Source of the DNA: Bermanella sp034112345
GTDB taxonomy: Bacteria; Pseudomonadota; Gammaproteobacteria; Pseudomonadales; Oceanobacteraceae
Length of the DNA stretch: 30,741 bases
Reading direction: 5' to 3'
Assembly (NCBI GenBank): GCA_034112345.1
Contig: JAWUVN010000064.1
Span: 1 to 30,741 of the forward strand
A model generated the notes under the pieces. The model saw nothing but the letters and a program-made list of their open reading frames with translations. It ran no database searches and had not been told where the DNA came from. Made by a program: the position numbers and the translations under genes. This document shows, piece after piece, positions 24,383-30,741 of the stretch (its first letter is position 1; every line of letters starts with the position of its first letter).

Positions 24383-25453
24383 TTGAATAAGTTGTTTTTA
24401 CGTGCTGTTTTATTTATGGCTTTAAGTATGCAGACCTTAGGCGAGGGTTTGCCTGAGAATTTTGCCTCAATGCCGGATGATGTACAGGCGTTGTTATTAG
24501 AGTATGCCTTTTTTAATGATCAGGTGAATCTTCATTGGGGTGGCGAAGCCAGCTTTTCAAGTCAGAAAGCGTATGTTAAATACTTAGATGATTACTTAAG
24601 TCGGGCTAGAATTGATTTTGATAAGGGTACCTTGATTGTTGAAACACTAGCGGTAAGTGAACCTAAAAAGCAGCTAGAGAATGCCATTGTAACGGCGCTG
24701 TTAACACCAGATGATCCTAATGGTGTTGATATATATTCTGCTACAAAAATAGAAGCAAATGGCACTCCATTTTTATTAGGACAGGTATTAGATCAAGCAA
24801 ATCAGCCAATTGCCTATGAGTGGCGAGCAAAGCAATATGCTCGATATTTAATTCAGCATTCACTGATCACTCATTCATCTGAAAATGGTGTGTTATATCA
24901 GGTTAGTATTAATCTGGTTAATGATAGAAAGCAGGTGGCTGCAAAAGGGGTGAAAGCCTGGGTAGCACAAGCCAGTGATCGATTTAATTTACCGGAATCA
25001 CTTATCTTGGGGGTGATTGAAACTGAGAGCAGTTTTAATCCTTTTGCTGTGAGTCATGCAAATGCTTATGGGTTGATGCAAATTATTCCCTCAACAGCGG
25101 GTGCTGACGTTTTTCAAAAAACGTTTAAAAAACCAGGTCAGCCAAGTCGACAATACTTATTTGATGCAAAAAATAATATTATGGTAGGCAGTGCGTACTT
25201 AGCTATTCTAAGAGATCGATACCTTAGGGGGGTTCAGCACCCTACTAGCCAGCTATATTGCATTATTAGTGCGTATAATGGCGGTGCGGGTAATGTATTA
25301 AAAACCTTTCATCCAGATCGTAAGCAAGCGGTGCAACGTATTAATGAGTTAAACCCAGAAGATGTATTGTGGCGTCTTAGAAAAAAACAGCCTAGCCATG
25401 AAGCAAGGCGCTATGTAGAAAAAGTATTAGCGAATCAAAAAAATTATGAATAA
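24383..25453 (+). CDS. mltC: Lytic murein transglycosylase C (MltC), non-lipoprotein form
   Basis: MltC cleaves peptidoglycan glycan strands to 1,6-anhydromuropeptides in the periplasm. The protein has 356 residues. An N-terminal DUF3393-type region (YVKYLDDYLSRARIDFDKGTLIVET) precedes the GH23/SLT domain: LPESLILGVIETESSFNP with catalytic Glu215, AYGLMQIIPSTAG, and ISAYNGGAGNVL. The alignment to E. coli MltC is continuous. The signal peptide (1-20) has no lipobox Cys, unlike E. coli MltC (LLISC). A TGA sits directly before the TTG start at 24383, so no longer N-terminus exists. AGAGAG lies 6 nt upstream. It overlaps the following methyltransferase gene by 8 nt. Confidence 0.92.
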   Translation: MNKLFLRAVLFMALSMQTLGEGLPENFASMPDDVQALLLEYAFFNDQVNLHWGGEASFSSQKAYVKYLDDYLSRARIDFDKGTLIVETLAVSEPKKQLENAIVTALLTPDDPNGVDIYSATKIEANGTPFLLGQVLDQANQPIAYEWRAKQYARYLIQHSLITHSSENGVLYQVSINLVNDRKQVAAKGVKAWVAQASDRFNLPESLILGVIETESSFNPFAVSHANAYGLMQIIPSTAGADVFQKTFKKPGQPSRQYLFDAKNNIMVGSAYLAILRDRYLRGVQHPTSQLYCIISAYNGGAGNVLKTFHPDRKQAVQRINELNPEDVLWRLRKKQPSHEARRYVEKVLANQKNYE

Positions 25454-26108
25454 TGTGTCCAATACCACGCATCTAGATGTTATGCAGCGTCATGTGCAGG
25501 GTCTTTTTAATGCAAGTATTCAATTAACAAAAATACCTGAATTAGATCTTAAATTTTATTTAATGGACCCCTCTATCGAGGCGCGGCAGTATAGCCCTGA
25601 GCAAGTTGATGAAATTTGGGGGAGCATGCCTTACTGGGCTTTTACTTGGTCCAGTGGTCGAGCGTTGGCCAAATATATTCTTGATCATCCTGAGTTGGTG
25701 AAAGATAAGACTGTTTGTGATTTTGGCTCTGGTAGTGGAGTTGTGGCATTGGCCGCAATGAAAGCCGGTGCAAAATCCGCTTGGGCTTGTGATATTGATT
25801 CTGTTGCGCTGCTATCTTGTCAACAAAATGCCAAGGTAAATTCGTTGGTTGTATCTGTGTGTGAAGAAATATCGCAGGTGCCGGATTTGGATATATTGGT
25901 TGTGGGGGATGTTTTGTATGACCCTAGAAATCACAAGCTAGCAGAAACCCTGTTTAATCAAAATTTACCTGTGATATGGGCTGAAAGCAGGGCGCAAACC
26001 AAATTGAGTCACAGGGGGCCTGTGGCGGTTTATCAGGCTCAAACTCAGCCAAACATTGGTGGGTTTGATGAGCATAAAGATATTCATATCTACCACCATA
26101 AGATTTAA
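25446..26108 (+). CDS. Class I SAM methyltransferase, ETF-beta lysine methyltransferase (METTL20)-like
   Basis: This is a 220-residue cytosolic Rossmann-fold protein methyltransferase. MPYWAFTWSSGRALAKYILDHPE (61-83) and VCDFGSGSGVVALAA (90-104) are diagnostic for the METTL20/bacterial ETF-beta lysine methyltransferase branch. ACDIDSVAL binds SAM ribose, and GDVLYDPRNH (Asp155 to Tyr158) is the DxxY catalytic motif of seven-beta-strand lysine methyltransferases. The likely target is electron-transfer flavoprotein beta; ribosomal protein L7/L12 is an alternative given in vitro activity of relatives. Its ATG lies inside the mltC end (8-nt overlap), so translation is probably coupled, although no functional link to MltC is obvious. 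It is convergent with glnD. Confidence 0.85.
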   Translation: MNNVSNTTHLDVMQRHVQGLFNASIQLTKIPELDLKFYLMDPSIEARQYSPEQVDEIWGSMPYWAFTWSSGRALAKYILDHPELVKDKTVCDFGSGSGVVALAAMKAGAKSAWACDIDSVALLSCQQNAKVNSLVVSVCEEISQVPDLDILVVGDVLYDPRNHKLAETLFNQNLPVIWAESRAQTKLSHRGPVAVYQAQTQPNIGGFDEHKDIHIYHHKI

Positions 26109-26115
26109 GTGGTAG
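26090..26115. terminator. Candidate terminator between the methyltransferase gene and glnD
   Basis: CTACCAC (26090-26096) pairs with GTGGTAG (26109-26115) around a 12-nt loop that contains the methyltransferase stop codon. A short T-rich stretch (TAGGTTTTAT) follows on the plus strand. It may serve both convergent genes. Confidence 0.42.
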
Positions 26116-26130
26116 TAGGTTTTATAATTC

Positions 26131-28821
26131 TTAAATGCTCGCTTGTAATTCAACTTGTTCAGTTAGCTCTGCAATAACGGTTGATTGAAGCTGAGTACAT
26201 ACCTTTGGGTCGCTAATGGGTAAGCCATCTTTATCCGTTAGATAGAATAAATCGTCTACACGTTCGCCTTCCGTTAATATTTTTGCTGTTTCAAGACTTA
26301 GGTCAAAGTCCACAAATATTTGCCCCATGCGCGCTAATAGACCTGGGCGATCTGGTGCAATTACTTCGAGTAAGCTGCGCTTTGTAAATGGGTCGTTACT
26401 CATAAATACAGAGGGCTTGAAGTCAAACTGTTTAAGGCGTCGAGATGTGCGTCTTTGAATTAAGTCTGGAAAGTCAGCGGAATTCGATAGCATGTAGGAG
26501 AGTGACTCTCTGATTTTTTCTAGGCGCTCTGGTTCTGTAATTGGACTGCCCGTTTCATCGAGTACGATATAGGTATCCAAAGCATTGTTATTCGCAGATG
26601 TTATAATTCGCGCATCTTGAATATTTAAATGTAGCTGATCCAGTGCAGCCGTCATGGCGGCAAATAGATGAGGCTGATCTTTCATGAAGATAAATATTTG
26701 CGTAGCGCCTTCGTTTGCTTCGTTACTTGTATTGCTAGTTAAAACCATTGGAGCTTCAGAGTTACCATGCTTGAATAGCGCAAGCGCTTGCCAAACAAGT
26801 GTATCAACACTTTCTCTTAAAAAGTATTCGTCACCTGGGTTATCCCATAACTTTAAGATTTCTTCGGTAGTGTAGCCGTGCTCATTTAATCGTTCTATTA
26901 CTGCGTCTTGGGTTTCTTTAACCCAATCATCTTTATTGATTGGGTTGTCTAAGCCTCTGCGTAGAACGCTTTGTGTTTCTTTATATAACGTTCGCATTTG
27001 TTCTGCGCGCCAAGTGGTCCAAAGCTGTTTGTTAGTAGAGTAAATGTCCGCTGCTGATAGTACATATAAATGATCTAGGTGACGGGTATCGCCGATCAAG
27101 GTAGCAAAATGGTGAATGGCATCTGGGTCAGCAATGTCAATGCGCTGGGATGCCTGAGAGAATAATAAGTGGTTACGAACAAGCCAGACAATTAGGTCTG
27201 TGTCTTTTTGGCTGAACCCATGCTGCATACAAAACTGTTCTGTAATCTCTGCGCCCGTTACTTCATGTTCGCCTGGTAATGCTTTACCCACGTCGTGTAA
27301 TAAAGCGGCAAGGTAAAGAATTTCTTTTTTAGGGATGTTGTGAATCAGTTTTGACGCCATTGGGAAGTTTTCTTTTTCAGACCCAAAGCGTAAGTGACGT
27401 ATAAATTTAACGGCTCTAAAGCTGTGCTGATCCACGGTGTAGCTGTGGAATAAATCGTGCTGCATGTGCCCAATGATGTCACCAAAAGAGGGGATATACT
27501 GACCAAGTATTCCATAGTGCATCATGCGTTCGAGTTCCCGTACCACATGGTTTGGGTGGCGAAGAATCGCTATGAATGTTCTGGTGTTATCTGGGTCGGC
27601 TCTGAATTTGTCGTCAATTGAGTGGCGATGATCGCGCAAGGCTCTAACGGTATTGGCGCGCACACCTTTTAAGGTATCGTCCGATGCCATGGTGTAAAAA
27701 ACTTCGAGCATGGCATTGGGAGTGTGATCGAATAAGTCCGGTTCAATGATTTCTAAATAGTCATTGCGACGCTGGAAGTGCTGGTTGATAGGTTCAATCA
27801 CTTCGGTTGTTTTACTGTCTACAATGATCTCTTTAAATAGAGTCATTAATAAATCATTGATTTCAGCAAGGGCTAAACAGTATCGATAATATTGGTGCAT
27901 CATGCACTCTACTGCTAGCTTGTCATCTTGATCTTCAAAGCCCATCACTTCTGCAATTTCTTTTTGAAAATCAAATAAAAGTTGATCTTCTTCTCGGCCT
28001 GTAACCATGTGAAGCGCAAAGCGTAATTGCCAAAGGAAGTTGCGGCAACGAATCAGCATGCCGTATTCAAAGTCATCTAAAATGGCTTGGGTGCTTAGGC
28101 TTTCGAGTTGGTTGCTGCCAAAGTGTCTTTGCAGTATCCAAACGATTGTATGTAGGTCACGCAGTCCTCCTAAGCCATTTTTAATGTTGGGCTCTAGGTT
28201 GTAATCAATGTCTTGATGCTTTTCGTGGCGTTGTGTTTGTTCTTGCCATTTAGCTTTAAAGAATTCATCGCTGGGCCAGATGTGATCAGAGTTAGTGGCG
28301 GTAGCCATTGTGCTGCGTAAGGTGTCTGAACCAGCAAGGGTTCTTGTTTCCATTAGATTTGTCGCGATGGTTAAATCTTTTTTAGCTTCGCGAGTACAGT
28401 CGTCTAGTGTCCTAACACCGTGGCCAACATCTAATTTTATATCCCACATGAAGGTTATAAAATCTTGCATGGCCCCACTATGCTCAGAGAAGGCGGCTTC
28501 ATCAGAGCTGAGCAGTAATATATCAATATCGGATTTTGGGTGCAGCTCACCACGGCCATAGCCACCTACAGCCAGTAGTGCGATATTTTGGGTGTCGGCC
28601 GGGAAGAACTTATCCCAGGCTGCTTGTAATAATTGATCCATAAACCAGGATCTTGCATGAACCAGAGTCACTGCATCCAGTGAGGTACGAAACTCGGCGT
28701 TCATTACCTCGTGCGATTGGGCAATCGCAGATTTAAAAAGCGGGATGACAGGTTTGCCAGAGGCAAGGTCAGCGCTGAATGCTTGGGTATCAAAAATACG
28801 AGACAATAAACCTTGGTCCAT
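26131..28821 (-). CDS. glnD: Bifunctional uridylyltransferase/uridylyl-removing enzyme GlnD
   Basis: GlnD senses glutamine and adds UMP to, or removes it from, PII proteins, controlling nitrogen assimilation. The 896 residues match E. coli GlnD (890). The nucleotidyltransferase motif is VGGYGRGELHPKSDIDILLL, with Gly86-Gly87 and metal-binding Asp98 and Asp100. The HD phosphohydrolase motif is LAALLHDVGKALPGEHE, with His509-Asp510. Two ACT domains follow: about 700-770 (IFIFMKDQPHLFAAMTAAL) and about 810-890 (LLEVIAPDRPGLLARMGQIF). All key residues are present, so both activities should be intact. It starts 13 nt after map on the same strand, the usual gammaproteobacterial map-glnD order, and is probably cotranscribed with it. 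Confidence 0.97.
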   Translation of the reverse strand: MDQGLLSRIFDTQAFSADLASGKPVIPLFKSAIAQSHEVMNAEFRTSLDAVTLVHARSWFMDQLLQAAWDKFFPADTQNIALLAVGGYGRGELHPKSDIDILLLSSDEAAFSEHSGAMQDFITFMWDIKLDVGHGVRTLDDCTREAKKDLTIATNLMETRTLAGSDTLRSTMATATNSDHIWPSDEFFKAKWQEQTQRHEKHQDIDYNLEPNIKNGLGGLRDLHTIVWILQRHFGSNQLESLSTQAILDDFEYGMLIRCRNFLWQLRFALHMVTGREEDQLLFDFQKEIAEVMGFEDQDDKLAVECMMHQYYRYCLALAEINDLLMTLFKEIIVDSKTTEVIEPINQHFQRRNDYLEIIEPDLFDHTPNAMLEVFYTMASDDTLKGVRANTVRALRDHRHSIDDKFRADPDNTRTFIAILRHPNHVVRELERMMHYGILGQYIPSFGDIIGHMQHDLFHSYTVDQHSFRAVKFIRHLRFGSEKENFPMASKLIHNIPKKEILYLAALLHDVGKALPGEHEVTGAEITEQFCMQHGFSQKDTDLIVWLVRNHLLFSQASQRIDIADPDAIHHFATLIGDTRHLDHLYVLSAADIYSTNKQLWTTWRAEQMRTLYKETQSVLRRGLDNPINKDDWVKETQDAVIERLNEHGYTTEEILKLWDNPGDEYFLRESVDTLVWQALALFKHGNSEAPMVLTSNTSNEANEGATQIFIFMKDQPHLFAAMTAALDQLHLNIQDARIITSANNNALDTYIVLDETGSPITEPERLEKIRESLSYMLSNSADFPDLIQRRTSRRLKQFDFKPSVFMSNDPFTKRSLLEVIAPDRPGLLARMGQIFVDFDLSLETAKILTEGERVDDLFYLTDKDGLPISDPKVCTQLQSTVIAELTEQVELQASI

Positions 28822-28834
28822 AGTAATGATTAGC

Positions 28835-29623
28835 CTATTTTTCCCACGGGAATGTTTCTTCTTTACGGCGAGTCAGTACTTCAATACCGTCTGCCGTTAC
28901 TAAGCAGGTGTGTTCCCACTGAGCACTTAATTTTCGGTCTTTTGTAATAACAGTCCAGTGATCGCCCAATAGCTTACTTTGAGGTTTGCCTTGATTGATC
29001 ATAGGTTCAATTGTGAAGCACATGCCTTCTTTAAGTGCCATGCCTGTGCCTGGTCGACCATAATGCATAACTTGTGGCTCTTCATGGAATACAGCGCCAA
29101 TGCCGTGACCACAGTACTCGCGTACAACGGTGTAGTAATTTGATTCAGCGTGCTGTTGAATAACATGGCCTATATCACCAAGTTGGGCGCCAGGCTTAAC
29201 AAGTGCCATGGCTTTGTACATACACTCTTGAGTGATATCAACTAGGCGCTGGTCGGCAGGCTTGGGTTCACCCACAAAAAACATTTTACTGGTATCGCCG
29301 TGATACCCGTCTTTGATTACGGTTACGTCGATATTAACTGTGTCGCCTTTTTTCAAGGCTTTGTCATCGGTAGGAATACCATGACAAATCACGTGATTAA
29401 CGGATGTGCAAATAGACTTTGGAAAAGGGGGGTTGCCGTAATTTAAAGGCGCTGGAATGCCTTTTTGAATATCTACTATATAGTTGTGACATATGCGATC
29501 AAGTTCACCGGTGGTTACGCCGGGCTTAACAAATTCACCGATCATTTCTAGCACTTCAGCAGCTAACCGGCCTGCGATGCGCATTTTTTCGATTTCTTCA
29601 GGTGTCTTTATGGTTACAGCCAT
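28835..29623 (-). CDS. map: Type I methionine aminopeptidase
   Basis: Map removes the initiator Met from nascent proteins. With the ATG at 29623 the protein has 262 residues (E. coli 264) and begins MAVTIKTPEEIEKMRIAGRLA, aligning end to end with E. coli Map. The dinuclear metal ligands are Asp99 (VNIDVTVIKDG), Asp110 (YHGDTSKMF), His173 (YCGHGIGAVFHEEP), Glu206 (FTIEPMIN) and Glu237 (AQWEHTCL); the substrate-binding His81 is in ICHGIP. An in-frame ATG at 29671 would add 16 residues but lacks a Shine-Dalgarno, and the extra part (MRTMDRKLHDYSEARI) is not conserved. It is divergent from rpsB, a classical arrangement. Confidence 0.96.
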   Translation of the reverse strand: MAVTIKTPEEIEKMRIAGRLAAEVLEMIGEFVKPGVTTGELDRICHNYIVDIQKGIPAPLNYGNPPFPKSICTSVNHVICHGIPTDDKALKKGDTVNIDVTVIKDGYHGDTSKMFFVGEPKPADQRLVDITQECMYKAMALVKPGAQLGDIGHVIQQHAESNYYTVVREYCGHGIGAVFHEEPQVMHYGRPGTGMALKEGMCFTIEPMINQGKPQSKLLGDHWTVITKDRKLSAQWEHTCLVTADGIEVLTRRKEETFPWEK

Positions 29624-29709
29624 GATTCGGGCTTCACTATAGTCATGTAATTTACGGTCCATTGTACGCATTTATGACTGATAGATGAACCCGTAATCCA
29701 CCTTGATAT

Positions 29710-29739
29710 AAGGGAATAATCTTCTAAAAAACTTCCCTT
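29710..29739. repeat. 7-bp inverted repeat between map and rpsB
   Basis: AAGGGAA (29710-29716) and TTCCCTT (29733-29739) flank 16 nt just upstream of the rpsB -10, covering its -35 area. It may be a dyad operator or a chance repeat. Confidence 0.35.
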
Positions 29740-29753
29740 TTGAGGTTGAAATA

Positions 29754-29762
29754 TGGTATAAA
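29754..29762 (+). promoter_or_regulatory. Candidate extended -10 promoter of rpsB
   Basis: TATAAA (29757-29762) is preceded directly by TGG (extended -10) and followed by the GC-rich discriminator GCGCGCGC (29763-29770). Such a discriminator is typical of ppGpp-controlled ribosomal promoters. The -35 region is poor (TTCCCT with an 18-nt spacer). Confidence 0.6.
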
Positions 29763-29769
29763 GCGCGCG

Positions 29770-29925
29770 CTTGTTTTCGCTAATGGCGGATAAACAAGTG
29801 AATTTACTAAATCCGCACATATGTCGACACGTTATTCTGGGTGTCTATTCTCAAGGTTTTAACCCTGAAATAGATTGGATAATGGGACGTATGGAGGCCT
29901 AACCCTATATAAAGGTATATATATC
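29770..29925 (+). promoter_or_regulatory. rpsB 5' leader, probable S2 autoregulatory region
   Basis: About 156 nt separate the inferred start from the rpsB ATG, similar to the roughly 160-nt E. coli rpsB leader through which S2 represses rpsB-tsf. Visible elements are GACAC (29826-29830) pairing with GTGTC (29841-29845), and AAAGG about 10 nt before the ATG. The regulatory role is taken from E. coli; I did not fold the whole leader. Confidence 0.5.
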
Positions 29926-30741
29926 ATGGCTCAAGTAAGCATGCGTGACCTGCTAAAAGCAGGCGTTCACTTTGGACACCAAACTCGTTACTGGAACCCT
30001 AAGATGAAACCGTTCATCTTTGGCGCTCGTAACAAGATCCATATAATCAATCTAGAGCACACTGTTCCTGCGTTTAACGAAGCTTTGAATATCGTTAAAG
30101 GTATGGCTGCTAAAAACAACAAAGTATTGTTTGTTGGTACTAAGCGTGCTGCATCTAAAGTTATTCAAGATCAAGCTGCTCGTGCAAACCAGCCGTTTGT
30201 TGCTCACCGCTGGTTATGCGGCATGTTGACTAACGACAAAACTATTCGTCAGTCTATCAAGCGTCTACGTGACCTTGAAATTCAAAAAGCAGACGGTACT
30301 TTTGAGCAGTTGACTAAAAAAGAAGCGCTAATGCGTACTCGTGAAATGGACAAGCTAGAGCGTTCAATCGGTGGTATTAAAGAAATGGGTGGTCTTCCTG
30401 ACGCACTTTTCGTTATCGATGTTGATCATGAGCGTATAGCTATTCAAGAAGCTAACAAGCTAGGTATCCCAGTTATCGGTATCGTTGATACAAACAGTAA
30501 CCCAGATGGCGTTGATTACATCATTCCTGGTAATGACGATGCGATCCGTGCGATCGAAATCTTCACTTCTGCTGTAGCTGATGCTTGTATCGAAGGTAAA
30601 GCTGAAGCTGGTGCTAAAGCTCCTGCTGCTAAAGAAGCTGATGCTCCTGCTAAGGAAGCTGCTCCTAAGAAAGCCGCTCCTAAGAAAGAAGCTGCTCCTA
30701 AGAAAGAAGCTGCACCTAAGAAAGAAGCTGCTCCTAAGAAA
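29926..30741 (+). CDS. rpsB: 30S ribosomal protein S2, truncated by the window edge
   Basis: S2 binds the 30S subunit near S1 and the head-body junction. The first 272 codons are present without a stop. MRDLLKAGVHFGHQTRYWNP, KPFIFGARNKIHIINLE, VLFVGTKRAAS and GGLPDALFVIDVDHE are diagnostic. The core ends near residue 227 and is followed by an extension built from Ala, Pro, Lys and Glu that E. coli S2 (241 residues) lacks. Cys98 replaces the second Gly of the usual HRWLGGMLTN, and Asp104 follows that motif. The ATG at 29926 has AAAGG upstream. tsf is expected just beyond the right edge. Confidence 0.97.
   Translation, partial: MAQVSMRDLLKAGVHFGHQTRYWNPKMKPFIFGARNKIHIINLEHTVPAFNEALNIVKGMAAKNNKVLFVGTKRAASKVIQDQAARANQPFVAHRWLCGMLTNDKTIRQSIKRLRDLEIQKADGTFEQLTKKEALMRTREMDKLERSIGGIKEMGGLPDALFVIDVDHERIAIQEANKLGIPVIGIVDTNSNPDGVDYIIPGNDDAIRAIEIFTSAVADACIEGKAEAGAKAPAAKEADAPAKEAAPKKAAPKKEAAPKKEAAPKKEAAPKK
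30655..30741 (+). repeat. In-frame 18-bp tandem repeat in the rpsB tail
   Basis: Four copies of GAAGCTGCTCCTAAGAAA (30655-30672, 30688-30705, 30706-30723, 30724-30741) and one 15-bp copy lacking the Glu codon (30673-30687) encode EAAPKK units. One copy differs by GCA for GCT. The array reaches the window edge, so copy number is a minimum. Confidence 0.9.

Noticed and set aside
28295..28561. 88-aa plus-strand frame inside glnD
   Set aside because: Antisense to the conserved nucleotidyltransferase domain of GlnD.
29624..29671. Longer Map from the ATG at 29671
   Set aside because: The added 16 residues are not part of the family and the ATG lacks a ribosome binding site.
1..30741. CRISPR array, tRNA, rRNA, transposase or integrase genes
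   Set aside because: None was seen. The only tandem repeat array is the protein-coding one at the end of rpsB.

Overview
The window looks like chromosomal DNA of a marine gammaproteobacterium, probably an Oceanospirillales-type organism. GC is moderate to low by eye. The gene complement (GcvTHP, RecCBD, MsrA, RlmF, TrmN6, MltC, GlnD, Map, RpsB) is of gammaproteobacterial type. The taxonomic statement is an inference from protein character only. No rRNA, tRNA, insertion sequence, CRISPR array or prophage block was seen.

Layout. (1) 1-4671: glycine cleavage genes, all on the minus strand: gcvT and gcvH together, then a terminator, an APC-family permease, an oppositely oriented PhnD-like binding protein, and finally the 5' end of gcvP, which runs off the left edge. 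gcvP appears to have its own promoter and a folded 5' leader. (2) 4672-7640: a loosely packed stretch with a DUF6160-like exported protein, a 2-hydroxychromene-2-carboxylate isomerase-like (DsbA-fold) protein, the decayed 3' end of a SAM methyltransferase gene, and a single-domain Hpt phosphotransfer protein. (3) 7774-16899: the tightly overlapping recC-recB-recD operon. (4) 17013-18570: msrA and rlmF. (5) 18688-21640: an alkylglycerol-monooxygenase-like membrane hydroxylase fused to a C-terminal SRPBCC domain, trmN6 on the opposite strand, and a 124-residue orphan protein with the best Shine-Dalgarno in the window. (6) 21949-26108: a YjjV-type TatD hydrolase, a DUF1329 protein closed by a strong terminator, and an mltC/ETF-beta-lysine-methyltransferase-like pair that overlaps by 8 nt. 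(7) 26131-30741: glnD and map on the minus strand, divergent from rpsB, which is cut by the right edge inside a Lys/Ala/Pro repeat tail.

Functional themes are one-carbon/glycine catabolism (gcv), double-strand-break repair (RecBCD), repair of oxidised protein (MsrA), modification of the translation apparatus (RlmF, TrmN6, Map, S2), nitrogen signalling (GlnD) and cell-wall turnover (MltC).

The observations most worth checking are: the nested-hairpin leader of gcvP, whose apical stem can pair instead with the sequence abutting the start codon; sliding-clamp-like C-terminal peptides on both RecB and RecD; the hydroxylase-SRPBCC fusion; the methyltransferase relic at 6965-7243; a lysozyme-like small protein that seems to lack its catalytic Glu; and the repeat-built tail of ribosomal protein S2.
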